NCBI RefSeq assembly: GCF_002176815.1
Contig: NZ_CP021648.1
Coordinates: forward strand, 62,001 to 126,000
Direction of reading: 5' to 3'
DNA: 64,000 nucleotides
Origin: Acidovorax sp. T1
GTDB lineage: Bacteria > Pseudomonadota > Gammaproteobacteria > Burkholderiales > Burkholderiaceae_C
The notes under the pieces were generated by a model. The model made no database searches. It was not told the origin of the DNA and saw nothing but the letters and a program-made list of their open reading frames with translations. The position numbers and the translations under genes were made by a program. Shown in pieces: positions 26,513-35,896 of the stretch (position 1 is its first letter; every line of letters starts with the position of its first letter).

Positions 26513-27856
26513 ATGAACCGCACAGCATTCACCAACGTCACTATCTTCGACGGCACCGGGGCTGCCACCTTCACGGGCGAAGTCTTGGTGGAGGGCCAGC
26601 GCATTATCGAGGTGGCCCGCTCGCCAGAACGCGTCAATACCGAAGGCGCCCGCGTGATCGACGGCAAGGGGCGCTTTCTGATGCCTGGCATGACCGAGGC
26701 GCACACGCATTTCTCCTGGAACGATCAGCCATCGCTGGCCGCCATCCAGTTCATGCCCCCCGAGGAGCACATGCTGTGGTGCATCCGCGTGGCCAGGCGC
26801 TACCTCGACATGGGCTGGACCTCGGCGATTGGCGCGGCGGCCGCCAAGCCGCGCCTAGATGTGGTGCTGCGCAATGCCATTAATGCGGGCGAGTTCCCCG
26901 GCCCGCGCTATCTGGCGGGCAGCCAGGAAATCACCACCATCGGCGCGCTGGGAGACAACACCTTGCCGCACATGCCCTTTGAGGAGCTCAGCTTCGGAAG
27001 CGTTTGCAGCGGTCCGGAGGAAATCCGGCGCTCGGCCCGAACCTTCATCAAATACGGCGTCGATCACCTCAAGATCAACCTGTCGGGCGAGTACATCGCC
27101 GGACTGCCCGCCGAGATGTCGCCGTTTGCCGAGGAAGAGGTGGCTATGCTGGCGCAGGAGGCCAAGCGCTACGGCAAGCGCATTGCCGCGCATGCCCGCT
27201 CCAGCGAATCGGTCAAGCAATGCGTGCGCCACGGCATCGAGATGATCTACCACGCCAGCTTTGCCGACGAGGAGGCACTCGACATGCTCGAAGCCGCCAA
27301 AGACAGGCATTTTGTGGCGCCCGGCATCGGCTGGCTGATTCGCACCAACTACAACGCCGCCGAGTACGGCATCACCGAGTCGGTGGCTGAGACGATGGGC
27401 TACAAGCGAGAGCTGGAGGTCGCGGCCGAGTCGCTGCGCAAGATGCACAAGCGCGGCATCCGCATACTGCCGGGCGGCGACTATGGCTTTGCGTGGATGC
27501 CGCACGGCACTAACGCCAACGACCTTCAGTATTTTGTGGACTACATCGGCATGACGCCGACCGAGGCGCTGCGCGCCGCGACCAGCCTGGGCGGGCAGAT
27601 CATGCAAAAGCCCGATGAACTTGGGCAGCTCAAGGCGGGCTTCCTGGCCGACATCGTCTTAGTGGACGGTGACCCCCTAAAGAACCTGGCGCTTCTGCTC
27701 GACCCGGCCAAAATTAACCTGGTGATGAAGGACGGCGTCATCCACAAGGATTGCGCCACCCCGGTTCCGGCCCAGGCTGCCTTGCACCTGCCTGGCGCTG
27801 ACTTCCCGCTGCGCGAGGAGGGGATCAAAGAGGCCATCGCTGCGGAAGCGTATTGA
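26513..27856 (+). CDS. Amidohydrolase family protein
   Basis: 447 residues, preceded by GGAGGAG. Metal-dependent amidohydrolase: HTHF motif at about 64-67, the lysine segment HLKINLSG, IAAHARSS, IEMIYHAS, and LPGGDYGFAW carrying the late Asp; C-terminal KAGFLADIVLVDGDPL beta-sandwich. Similar in style to imidazolonepropionase and prolidase-like subgroups. Substrate unknown; last gene of the FAH operon. Confidence 0.9.
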   Translation: MNRTAFTNVTIFDGTGAATFTGEVLVEGQRIIEVARSPERVNTEGARVIDGKGRFLMPGMTEAHTHFSWNDQPSLAAIQFMPPEEHMLWCIRVARRYLDMGWTSAIGAAAAKPRLDVVLRNAINAGEFPGPRYLAGSQEITTIGALGDNTLPHMPFEELSFGSVCSGPEEIRRSARTFIKYGVDHLKINLSGEYIAGLPAEMSPFAEEEVAMLAQEAKRYGKRIAAHARSSESVKQCVRHGIEMIYHASFADEEALDMLEAAKDRHFVAPGIGWLIRTNYNAAEYGITESVAETMGYKRELEVAAESLRKMHKRGIRILPGGDYGFAWMPHGTNANDLQYFVDYIGMTPTEALRAATSLGGQIMQKPDELGQLKAGFLADIVLVDGDPLKNLALLLDPAKINLVMKDGVIHKDCATPVPAQAALHLPGADFPLREEGIKEAIAAEAY

Positions 27857-27925
27857 CGTTTGCCTGAAAACGGCGGCACAGGGCGCTGAGTGCACATCGC
27901 GGATCGTGACGCGCACTCCGTGCCT

Positions 27926-29818
27926 TCACTGTCTGCACACCCGCAGCACCTCGGCCCCGTACGCCTCCAGCTTCTTCGCCCCCATCCCGCTGATGCCCTG
28001 CAGGTCTTCCAGCGTGCCCGGGTTGCGCTCGGCAATGGCTGCCAGCGTGGCGTCGTGAAAGATCACATAGGCCGGCAGGTTGTGCTCGCGCGCCACCTCG
28101 GCGCGCCAGGCCTTGAGGTTGATGAAGCGCACCTGTGCATCGGGGCCCAGGTTGGCGGCGGCGGCGGGTGGGGCGCTGCCGGTGTCCTTGCGGGTGCGCG
28201 TGCGTTTGGCCGGGGCGGACGACACCGACTCACGCAGCTGCACCGGCACCTCGCCACGCAGCACCGCGCGCGAGCCCTCGGTGAGGCACAGGGTGTCAAA
28301 GCTGTGGCCGCTGTCCAGCAGCACCTTTTGCAGGCCCACGGCACCGGTGGCGATCAGCTGGCGCAGCACGCCGCGCAGCTGCGGCTCGGTCAGGTCCGCG
28401 CCAATGCCAAAGGTGGAAATCTTTTCGTGCCCGAACTGCGCGACCTTCTCGGTCTTCTTGCCGCGCAACACATCCATGATGTGCCCGGTGCCAAAGCTGA
28501 TGCCGCTGGCCTGGTTCACGCGGTAGATGGTGGACAGCAGCTTGCGCGCCGCGTCGGTCGCATCCCAGATGGCGGGCGGCGTCAGGCAGTTGTCGCAGTT
28601 GCCGCAGGGCGTGGAGGCCTCGCCAAAGTAGGCCAGCAGCCGCACGCGGCGGCAATCGGTGGCCTCGGCCAGCGCCAGCAGCGCATCGAGCTTGCCGCGC
28701 AGCGCCTGCTTGAACTCCTCGCCGGCCGGGCTTTCGTCGATCATGCGGCGCTGGTTCACCACGTCATTCAGGCCGTAAGCCATCCAGGCGTCGGCGTTCA
28801 GGCCGTCGCGGCCCGCGCGGCCGGTCTCCTGGTAGTAGCCCTCGATGTTCTTGGGCATGTCCACATGGGCCACAAAGCGCACATCGGGTTTGTCGATGCC
28901 CATGCCGAACGCGATGGTCGCCACCATCACGATGCCCTCTTCGCGCAGGAAGCGGTCCTGGTTCTTCTGGCGCACCTTGGTATCGAGGCCCGCGTGGTAA
29001 GGCAGGGCGCTGATGCCGGCATCGCTCAGCGTAGCGGCCAGTTCTTCCACACGCTTGCGCGACTGGCAATACACCACGCCCGCCTCGCCCGCATGTTCGC
29101 GCTCGATGAAGCGCAGCAGCTGGGTGGTGACGTCTTTCTTCTCCTCGATGCGGTAGCGGATGTTGGGCCGGTCGAAGCTGCTGATGAACAGCCGCGCGTC
29201 TTCGAGCTGCAGCCGCTCGATGATGTCGGCGCGCGTGAGGTCGTCGGCCGTGGCGGTGAGCGCAATGCGCGGCACACCCGCATAACGCTCGTGCAGCACC
29301 GTGAGCGCGCGGTATTCGGGGCGGAAGTCGTGGCCCCACTGGCTCACGCAGTGCGCTTCGTCGATGGCGAAGAGGCTCAGGTGTCCGCCCTGATACAGGC
29401 TGTCGAGCAGACCCAAAAAGCGCGGCGTGTTCAGCCGCTCCGGCGCGGCATACAGCAGCGTGATGTCGCCCGTCTGCAGGCGCAGTTCCACATCCTGCGC
29501 CTCGTCATAGCTCAGCGTGGAGTTCAAAAAGGCGGCATCCACCCCCGCCTCGTGCAGCGCGCCCACCTGGTCGTGCATCAGCGCGATGAGCGGCGAGATC
29601 ACGATGGTCACACCTCGCCCCTGCTGCTGGCGCACGATGGCCGGCACCTGGTAGCAGAGGCTCTTGCCGCCGCCCGTGGGCATGAGCACCAGCGCATCGC
29701 TGCCGGCGATCACATGCTCGACGATGTCCTGCTGGGGGCCGCGAAACTGCTCGTAGCCAAAAACGTCCTGCAAAACAGAATGGGCAGGGGATAGCGCGGA
29801 AGACAGGCGAGAGGACAA
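27926..29818 (-). CDS. recQ: ATP-dependent DNA helicase RecQ
   Basis: 630 residues. Walker A TGGGKS near 48, DEAH box followed by [13 protein letters not shown], motif [12 protein letters not shown], zinc-binding cysteines ([12 protein letters not shown]...CGNCDNC) and winged-helix RQC domain, then a C-terminal HRDC domain (about 545-625). Unwinds DNA 3' to 5' in RecF-pathway repair and fork processing. Confidence 0.97.
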   Translation of the reverse strand: MSSRLSSALSPAHSVLQDVFGYEQFRGPQQDIVEHVIAGSDALVLMPTGGGKSLCYQVPAIVRQQQGRGVTIVISPLIALMHDQVGALHEAGVDAAFLNSTLSYDEAQDVELRLQTGDITLLYAAPERLNTPRFLGLLDSLYQGGHLSLFAIDEAHCVSQWGHDFRPEYRALTVLHERYAGVPRIALTATADDLTRADIIERLQLEDARLFISSFDRPNIRYRIEEKKDVTTQLLRFIEREHAGEAGVVYCQSRKRVEELAATLSDAGISALPYHAGLDTKVRQKNQDRFLREEGIVMVATIAFGMGIDKPDVRFVAHVDMPKNIEGYYQETGRAGRDGLNADAWMAYGLNDVVNQRRMIDESPAGEEFKQALRGKLDALLALAEATDCRRVRLLAYFGEASTPCGNCDNCLTPPAIWDATDAARKLLSTIYRVNQASGISFGTGHIMDVLRGKKTEKVAQFGHEKISTFGIGADLTEPQLRGVLRQLIATGAVGLQKVLLDSGHSFDTLCLTEGSRAVLRGEVPVQLRESVSSAPAKRTRTRKDTGSAPPAAAANLGPDAQVRFINLKAWRAEVAREHNLPAYVIFHDATLAAIAERNPGTLEDLQGISGMGAKKLEAYGAEVLRVCRQ

Positions 29819-29830
29819 GCGGATACTCTG

Positions 29831-29892
29831 AAATTGATAGCTGCCAGCGCATGCAAATCAAGCGCTTGGTGCCGATAAGACCGGTATTTTTT
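29831..29892 (+). repeat. R1 intergenic repeat
   Basis: AATTGATAGCTGCCAGCGC, ATCAAGCGCTTGG, then a T run, just upstream of the recQ start on its 5' side and before metH. Confidence 0.65.
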
Positions 29893-29965
29893 GGTGCGCC
29901 AGGGCTTGGCCCCGCGCGCGGCAGGCGCATATTGTGCGCTGCAAGAGGGCGAGGGGCTGGCTTTC

Positions 29966-29971
29966 TACAAT
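29966..29971 (+). promoter_or_regulatory. Candidate -10 element for a leaderless transcript (metH half)
   Basis: GGCTTTC-TACAAT ends seven bases before the ATG at 29979, so transcription would begin at or next to the start codon. The same arrangement occurs at 38619-38624. No good -35 was found at 16-18 bases. Confidence 0.4.
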
Positions 29972-29978
29972 AGAGCCC

Positions 29979-31064
29979 ATGCAAGCCCTCCACTACACCC
30001 GCGCCGCGCAACTGCCCGCCATCCTCGCCCAACGCATCGTCATCCTCGACGGCGCCATGGGCACCATGATCCAGCGCTTCAAGCTGGGCGAGGCGCAGTA
30101 TCGGGGCGAGGGCTACGGCGGGCCCGATGGCGCGGGCGACCGGTTCAAGGACTTTCCGCGCGATGTGAAGGGCAACAACGAGCTGCTCAGCATCACGCGG
30201 CCCGACGTGATCCGCGACATCCATGAGCGCTATCTGGCTGCGGGCGCTGACCTGATCGAGACCAACACCTTCGGCGCCACCACCGTCGCGCAGGAGGACT
30301 ACAAGATGGCCCACCTGGCGCGCGAGATGAACCTCAAATCGGCCCAGCTGGCGCGTGCCGCCTGCGACAAATACAGCACGCCCGACAAGCCGCGCTTTGT
30401 GGCCGGCGCCCTGGGCCCCACGCCCAAGACGGCCAGCATCAGCCCCGACGTGAACGATCCCGGAGCGCGCAATGTCGACTTCGAGCAGCTACGTGCGGCC
30501 TATTACGAGCAGGTCGAGGCGCTGGTCGAGGGTGGCGCCGATGTGTTGCTGGTCGAGACGATCTTCGACACGCTCAACGCCAAGGCCGCGCTGTTCGCCA
30601 TCGACGAGTTCTTTGAAAAGAGCGGCGAGCGTCTGCCGCTCATCATCAGCGGCACCGTCACCGACGCCTCGGGCCGCATCCTGTCGGGCCAGACCGTCAC
30701 CGCCTTCTGGCACAGCGTGCGCCATGCGCGTCCCTTGGCTATTGGCCTGAACTGCGCGCTGGGCGCCACGCTGATGCGCCCCTACATCCAGGAGCTGAAC
30801 CGGGTGGCCGAAGACACCTTCATCAGCTGCTACCCCAACGCCGGCCTGCCCAACCCCATGAGCGACACCGGTTTTGACGAAACGCCCGAAATCACCAGCC
30901 GCCTGGTGCACGAGTTCGCGGCCGAGGGGCTGGTCAACATCCTGGGTGGCTGCTGCGGCACCACGCCGGACCACATTGGGGCCATCAGTGCGAAGGTGCG
31001 GGACGTCCCTGCGCGCTATGTGGCTGGCGGAGGGCGGTTCACGGCGTTGGCTGCGCAGGCGTAA
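29979..31064 (+). CDS. metH: Homocysteine S-methyltransferase module of a split methionine synthase
   Basis: 361 residues from ATG 29979. This is only the N-terminal homocysteine-binding barrel of Met[10 protein letters not shown] at 24-32 and the zinc ligands Cys259, Cys325, Cys326 ([17 protein letters not shown]). The folate, cobalamin and reactivation domains are absent. In Burkholderiales MetH is often split into this piece and a larger second protein, usually side by side. Here the next gene is a convergent WYL regulator whose 3' end overlaps by 26 bases. The partner must be elsewhere if the enzyme works. Confidence 0.9.
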   Translation: MQALHYTRAAQLPAILAQRIVILDGAMGTMIQRFKLGEAQYRGEGYGGPDGAGDRFKDFPRDVKGNNELLSITRPDVIRDIHERYLAAGADLIETNTFGATTVAQEDYKMAHLAREMNLKSAQLARAACDKYSTPDKPRFVAGALGPTPKTASISPDVNDPGARNVDFEQLRAAYYEQVEALVEGGADVLLVETIFDTLNAKAALFAIDEFFEKSGERLPLIISGTVTDASGRILSGQTVTAFWHSVRHARPLAIGLNCALGATLMRPYIQELNRVAEDTFISCYPNAGLPNPMSDTGFDETPEITSRLVHEFAAEGLVNILGGCCGTTPDHIGAISAKVRDVPARYVAGGGRFTALAAQA

Positions 31065-31968
31065 CAGCGTCCGGTTCCGGATACCGGCTGGCGTAGGTAC
31101 TCAGTTCACGCACCATGGTCGCCTGCAGGGATGCAGGCTCGACGATGGCCACGTGTGGGATCCAGTACCGGACGATGGGAACGATCTCGTTCACATGATG
31201 GACGCGTGAGCGCACGGTGAGAGTGCCATCCGGCATCTCCCGCTCAATCTGCTGGTGTGGAATCAGCTTGCGCCGTCGAAAGTAGGGCGCGGCTGCAGCG
31301 TCCACAAGCAGGATAACCTCCATGGGGGCGTCGGTGATCCAGATGCCTTCGTCGGTATCCAGTCGCTGCACAAAGTCAGCGTCGGGCTGGAATGTTTGGT
31401 CCAGCACACTGAGCGTGCCGATGCGGGCCAAGCTGAATGTCCGCGGCCGGCTCCGAGAGCGAGCGGCCAAATACCAAATGCCGCCCTTGTTCAACAGCCG
31501 ATACGGTTCGACAACGGCGCTGCCCACGGCCGTGGGCCCGGCGTAGCTCAGCTGCACCAGCCGCTGTTCTTTGATCGCCAACTGCAGCGCTTCAAAGTGG
31601 CGTGTCGCCAGCCTAGGCTCTTCATACTCCGGGCCTTGGATGCGCCAGACCGCTCCCGTATCAGATTCATTCACCGCATCCTGGATCAGCCTGGGGAGAT
31701 CGGCGTGGAGCTGCGCGAGGCCGACCTTTTCGGCAAAGCGCATTACATCGGTCAGCGACAGCTTTCCGAACTGCTGGGGCGAGCCCACGTAGGCGCCGTT
31801 CTTCTTCTCCAATGCGAGGTGCGAAAGTCTTACACGGATGTCGCGCTGGATGGTGCGAAGACTCACGCCGAACTCTTCAGCCAGCTCTGCCGGCCGGAGC
31901 GCTTCCCCTTGGTTTAGCTTCGTCAGCAGGGAGGCGAGCCGGCTCGCGAGGGTCTCGTGTGTAGGCAT
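31039..31968 (-). CDS. WYL-domain transcription regulator
   Basis: 309 residues from ATG 31968 (another ATG lies four codons upstream). An N-terminal winged helix ([21 protein letters not shown]) is followed by a WYL domain with the IWYLAA motif at about 170 and a C-terminal WCX-like extension. This is the architecture of DeoR-like WYL regulators including the BrxR/CapW repressors of phage-defence loci. WYL domains bind nucleotides or nucleic acid. It is the last gene of a three-gene minus-strand set with two membrane proteins, and is probably their repressor. Confidence 0.9.
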   Translation of the reverse strand: MPTHETLASRLASLLTKLNQGEALRPAELAEEFGVSLRTIQRDIRVRLSHLALEKKNGAYVGSPQQFGKLSLTDVMRFAEKVGLAQLHADLPRLIQDAVNESDTGAVWRIQGPEYEEPRLATRHFEALQLAIKEQRLVQLSYAGPTAVGSAVVEPYRLLNKGGIWYLAARSRSRPRTFSLARIGTLSVLDQTFQPDADFVQRLDTDEGIWITDAPMEVILLVDAAAAPYFRRRKLIPHQQIEREMPDGTLTVRSRVHHVNEIVPIVRYWIPHVAIVEPASLQATMVRELSTYASRYPEPDAVTPAQPTP

Positions 31969-32010
31969 GGCAAGTAGCATGCTGGCGTGCCAGCACGGGT
32001 TGAGCGGTAG

Positions 32011-32925
32011 TCAGGGCGTCTTTTCTGGGCTGCCGTCCACATCCTTGAACTCCACCGTGGACATGAGCGGCAAACCGGGGAGCGCGGGGCCAGAACGCTT
32101 TGACACCAACGTTGCAGCTCGGCCCACCGCTTTGGCGGTGCCTTTTGCCGTGCTCGCTGTCTTCTCTGCGACCTGACTTACCGATGACGCGGCTGTCTTC
32201 ACCGCAGACGACGTGCTCTCTACGGCTTTGCCCGTCAACTGCCCCACCTTTGTCGCCGTGTCTCCAGCAGCCTGGCCTGCCAACCGCGCGGCACCCTTCA
32301 CGGCCGACGATGCGCTCGTTAAAGCTTGGCCGGTCAAATCTCCGGCTTTGATCGCCGTACTTTTGACGAAATCCGCCATCTGATGGGTAACGTCGTACAG
32401 CGATTTTCCAAACTGCGCCGCCTGGTTCGCAATGAACGTTTTAAATTCCTGCAGCTGCTTGGAACTCAGCAGCTCGTTGGTCGTGCGGATGGCGAAGCTG
32501 ATCAGCGAGCGGATCAGCTCGGTGCCCATCTCTAGCCCCTCGGCCAGCCGGTCCACGATGGCACTACGCTCGTGTTCCGTCAGCGCAGCCCAGCCGTAAT
32601 AGACAGCGCCCACGGCGGCGCAGGTCATGGCGATGGGATTGGTCATGGCCACGGCCCCTCCGACAACAGCCACGGCAGCCAGCGTATTGCCCAGCAGCAA
32701 CTGGCCGGCGGCCAGGATGGCTATCGAGCCCGCGTACCCCAAGCCGAAGCCGAATTTAGCGCCCTCCAAGACGCGTCCTGTGGAGGCGATGATTTTGTTG
32801 TCGGACGCCTTGAGACGTTCGATGTGCTCGTTGAAAAACGAGTTCACCTGATCCACGGTGCTCACCACACCATATATTCCTGCGAGCGCGGCGGCCATGG
32901 GGCTCAATCGCAAAACAGACAGCAT
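32011..32925 (-). CDS. Membrane protein with repeated amphipathic tail, unknown family
   Basis: 304 residues from ATG 32925, which has AGGGAGGG upstream. Residues 10-24 are mildly hydrophobic; 58-113 form a Gly/Ala-rich hairpin of two or three helices (GFGLGYAGSIAILAAGQLLL, AAVAVVGGAVAMTNPIAMTC). Residues 120-190 are helical. The tail has an internal duplication, 195-213 (GDLTGQALTSASSAVKGAA) and 228-246 (GQLTGKAVESTSSAVKTAA), with LEA-like Ala/Ser/Thr/Lys composition through 270. I do not recognise it. The pattern suits a membrane-disturbing or membrane-tethered protein. Lies between a 55-residue membrane-protein gene and the WYL gene. Confidence 0.8.
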   Translation of the reverse strand: MLSVLRLSPMAAALAGIYGVVSTVDQVNSFFNEHIERLKASDNKIIASTGRVLEGAKFGFGLGYAGSIAILAAGQLLLGNTLAAVAVVGGAVAMTNPIAMTCAAVGAVYYGWAALTEHERSAIVDRLAEGLEMGTELIRSLISFAIRTTNELLSSKQLQEFKTFIANQAAQFGKSLYDVTHQMADFVKSTAIKAGDLTGQALTSASSAVKGAARLAGQAAGDTATKVGQLTGKAVESTSSAVKTAASSVSQVAEKTASTAKGTAKAVGRAATLVSKRSGPALPGLPLMSTVEFKDVDGSPEKTP

Positions 32926-32974
32926 GACGGTCCCTCCCTTGAAAAGTCTGAGCATTATCGCGACACAAATTGTT

Positions 32975-33142
32975 TCAGCCACCCCTCCGACTAAGCCGAC
33001 GCACCGACCAAATTCCGAAGGCGATAAGGGCGACCAGAAAGCTTGCCTTGGCACACAAGGCCCAAAGTGACGCTGCAGCCATCAGCGAAGCAATCTTGAA
33101 AGCAAATGCGATTAGCACGAGCGCGATGAAGATCCAAATCAT
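32975..33142 (-). CDS. 55-residue membrane protein of the WYL module
   Basis: ATG 33142 is preceded by GGAGGA at ideal spacing, which picks this start over longer in-frame versions. Two hydrophobic stretches (1-24 and 31-46) fill most of the protein, ending in a basic tail VRRLSRRGG that favours a cytoplasmic C-terminus. No family recognised. Its stop is 49 bases before the 304-residue gene, so they are very likely cotranscribed. Confidence 0.75.
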   Translation of the reverse strand: MIWIFIALVLIAFAFKIASLMAAASLWALCAKASFLVALIAFGIWSVRRLSRRGG

Positions 33143-33439
33143 GTGTTCCTCCGGTGGTGAGGAACCATTGTCGGTATCCACCGCGACAGGGCATGTCGTT
33201 TTGCGAGTGGGGGTGCCCAAAAGGCAGAGATCAGCGGTCCGGAGCGAAAGATGTCCCGGCCATCTGACGCGAGAGCCTGTCCGGCGCGAGGTAGCTCGAA
33301 AACGAAATGTAGGAAAATCGTGCCCCTCCCCGAGTAGCCGTCATATCAACCCGCTCGCACGACCCCTTAGGCAAGCGAGCGATGCGTCGGGCTACGCACT
33401 GCTTGTAGCTTCGAGGCGGTTTCACCTGCCCTGCTTCTC
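33143..33439. other. Intergenic region upstream of the WYL module and ttcA
   Basis: 297 bases, visibly less GC-rich than the flanking core genes (about 55% in 33301-33360 by count). It contains GCTCGC / GCGAGC arms about 16 bases apart near 33350-33380 and TGTCG-N10-CGACA near 33168-33188. Either could be part of a divergent promoter, but no confident hexamers were found. Confidence 0.35.
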
Positions 33440-34381
33440 ATGACCACAGACCCACCTTCCACCCTGCGCGGCGACAAAGAGCCAGTCATGGCGCAAGCCG
33501 ATGAGGGACGCAGCCACGCCGCGCTCAAGCTCGAAAAGCGCCTGGTGCGCCAGGTGGCCCAGGCGATCACCGACTTCGGCCTGATTGAAGACGGCGACAA
33601 GGTGATGGTGTGCGTCTCGGGCGGCAAAGACAGCTACGGCATGCTGGACGTGCTGCGCATGCTGCAGCAGCGCAATGGCAGCCGCTTCGAGCTGATCGCC
33701 GTCAACCTCGACCAGAAGCAGCCCGGCTTTCCGGCCCATGTGCTGCCTGAATATTTGGCGAAGGTGGGCGTGCCGTTCCACATCGAAACGCAGGACACCT
33801 ACAGCGTCGTCAAAGAGCACATCCCCGAGGGCAAAACCATGTGCAGCCTGTGCAGCCGCCTGCGCCGGGGCATTCTGTACCGCGTGGCCGACGAGCTGGG
33901 GGCCACCAAGATCGCTTTGGGCCACCACCGCGACGACATGCTGCAGACGTTCTTCCTCAACATGTTCTTCGGCGGCAAGCTCAAGGGCATGCCGCCCAAG
34001 GTGCAAAGCGACCGGGGCGATCACCTCATCATCCGCCCGCTCGCCTATGTGGCCGAAGACGACCTGACCCGCTGGGCCGAGCACCGCAACTTCCCCATCA
34101 TCCCCTGCACGCTGTGCGGCAGCCAGGAGAACCTGCAGCGCAAGCAGATCGGGCAGATGCTGCGCGACTGGCAGCAGCTCTACCCCGGCCGCATCGAGAA
34201 CATGGCCGTGGCGCTGCGCAACCTGGTGCCCTCGCACTTCATGGACCCGCGCCAGTTTGACTTCAAAGGGCTGGTGCCGAACGGTTTGGCCGATGCCGAT
34301 GGCGACAAGGCATTCGATGCCGAAGAATTGCCCGCGCAGCCCGTGGGTACCCTCGCGGGCCTGTCGGTGATGCCCCGCTGA
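33440..34381 (+). CDS. ttcA: tRNA 2-thiocytidine biosynthesis protein TtcA
   Basis: 313 residues. Thiolates C32 of certain tRNAs using ATP and a 4Fe-4S cluster. PP-loop SGGKDS at about 60-65; cluster cysteines CSLC (about 134-137) and CTLC further on; LGHHRDD and [14 protein letters not shown] are typical. Followed 35 bases later by trhP, another tRNA-modification gene. Confidence 0.96.
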   Translation: MTTDPPSTLRGDKEPVMAQADEGRSHAALKLEKRLVRQVAQAITDFGLIEDGDKVMVCVSGGKDSYGMLDVLRMLQQRNGSRFELIAVNLDQKQPGFPAHVLPEYLAKVGVPFHIETQDTYSVVKEHIPEGKTMCSLCSRLRRGILYRVADELGATKIALGHHRDDMLQTFFLNMFFGGKLKGMPPKVQSDRGDHLIIRPLAYVAEDDLTRWAEHRNFPIIPCTLCGSQENLQRKQIGQMLRDWQQLYPGRIENMAVALRNLVPSHFMDPRQFDFKGLVPNGLADADGDKAFDAEELPAQPVGTLAGLSVMPR

Positions 34382-34416
34382 ACCTGACCACCACGATTTT
34401 TAGACAGGGCCACCCC

Positions 34417-35856
34417 ATGACCACGCTCAAAGCCCCCGAACTCCTCCTGCCCGCTGGCTCGCTCGACAAGATGCGCGCCGCCTACGACTTTGGCGCCGAC
34501 GCGGTGTACGCAGGCCAGCCGCGCTATTCCTTGCGCGCGCGCAACAACGAGTTCCGCCTGGAGCAGATCAAGCAAGGCATTGACGAGGCGCACGCGCGCG
34601 GCAAGAAGTTCTTTGTCACCAGCAACCTGATCGCGCACAACGACAAGATCCGCACCTACCTGCGCGACATCGAACCCGTGATCGACTGCCAGCCCGACGC
34701 CCTCATCATGGCCGACGCGGGCCTGATCATGATGGTCAAGGAAAAGTGGCCCGAGCAGGTGGTGCACCTCTCGGTGCAGGCCAACACCACCAACTGGGCG
34801 GCGGTGAAGTTCTGGCAGAAGATGGGCGTGGAGCGCATCATCCTCTCGCGCGAACTGAGCCTGGACGAGATCGAGAAAATCCGCCAGGAATGCCCCGACA
34901 TGGAGCTGGAAGTGTTCGTGCACGGCGCGCTGTGCATTGCGTATTCGGGCCGCTGTTTGCTCAGCGGCTACTTCAACCACCGCGACCCCAACCAGGGCAC
35001 CTGCACCAACGCCTGCCGCTGGAACTACGCCACGCACGACGCCGACATCGACCCCACCACGGGCGAAGCCATTGCGCAAAAGATGGAAGGCGACTTCAAC
35101 TTCGAAGCCGCGCAGCAAAAGGCCGAACAAGCCTTTGCATCGACCACCGGCAGCGGCCAGCGCCACCCCAAGGCCGACAAGGTCTACCTGATCGAAGAGG
35201 CGGGCCGCCCCGGGCAAATGATGCCCATCATGGAAGACGAGCACGGCACCTACATCATGAACAGCAAGGACCTGCGTGCGGTGGAGCATGTGGCGCGCCT
35301 GGCGCAGATCGGGGTCGATTCGCTCAAGATCGAAGGCCGCACCAAGAGCCTGTACTACGTGGCCCGCACCGCCCAGGTGTACCGCCGCGCCATCGACGAC
35401 GCCGTGGCCGGCCGCCCCTTCAACCCCGAGCTGCTGATTGAGCTGGAAGGCCTCTCTAACCGCGGCTACACCGGCGGCCTGCTCGAGCGCCGCCCCAGCA
35501 ACGACTACCAGAACTACCTCAACGGCCACTCGGCCACGCAGCGCAGCCAGTATGTGGGTGAGGTGCTGGGCGCCGAAGGCCAGGCTGAAGTGGGTTTGCA
35601 GGGCGACTGGGTGCAGGTGGAGACGAAAAACCACTTTGCCGTGGGCGACCTGATTGAGGTGGTGCACCCGAGTGGGAATGTCACTGTGCGGCTGCAGGAG
35701 ATGCGCAACGTGGAAGGCCAGAGCGTGGCCGTGGCGCAGGGCAGCCCGGTGCGCGTGTGGATACCGCTGGCTGGGCGGTATAGCGGGGCGTTGTTGGCGA
35801 AGGTGATGGAGTCGCAGCCTGTTGTGGGGAATACTGAGCCTGCGATGTTGGCCTGA
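34417..35856 (+). CDS. trhP: tRNA hydroxylation protein TrhP (YegQ, U32 peptidase-like)
   Basis: 479 residues. U32 signature EVFVHGALCIAYSGRCLLSG with a conserved pair of cysteines, CTNACRWNY, and SLKIEGRTKSLYYVA. The YegQ/TrhP group makes 5-hydroxyuridine at the wobble position of tRNA in a prephenate-dependent reaction; despite the family name it is not expected to be a protease. Neighbour of ttcA, consistent with a tRNA-modification pair. Confidence 0.93.
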   Translation: MTTLKAPELLLPAGSLDKMRAAYDFGADAVYAGQPRYSLRARNNEFRLEQIKQGIDEAHARGKKFFVTSNLIAHNDKIRTYLRDIEPVIDCQPDALIMADAGLIMMVKEKWPEQVVHLSVQANTTNWAAVKFWQKMGVERIILSRELSLDEIEKIRQECPDMELEVFVHGALCIAYSGRCLLSGYFNHRDPNQGTCTNACRWNYATHDADIDPTTGEAIAQKMEGDFNFEAAQQKAEQAFASTTGSGQRHPKADKVYLIEEAGRPGQMMPIMEDEHGTYIMNSKDLRAVEHVARLAQIGVDSLKIEGRTKSLYYVARTAQVYRRAIDDAVAGRPFNPELLIELEGLSNRGYTGGLLERRPSNDYQNYLNGHSATQRSQYVGEVLGAEGQAEVGLQGDWVQVETKNHFAVGDLIEVVHPSGNVTVRLQEMRNVEGQSVAVAQGSPVRVWIPLAGRYSGALLAKVMESQPVVGNTEPAMLA

Positions 35857-35896
35857 ACGGTCTGTTCACTGCGGTTGATTCGCTTCAGAATCCCGC

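Noticed and set aside
27890..29794. 634-codon plus-strand open frame opposite recQ
   Set aside because: Antisense shadow of recQ; low-complexity His/Ala/Gln product.
32970..33443. 157-codon plus-strand frame upstream of ttcA
   Set aside because: Antisense to the 55-residue gene, which has a strong ribosome site; translation shows no family features.
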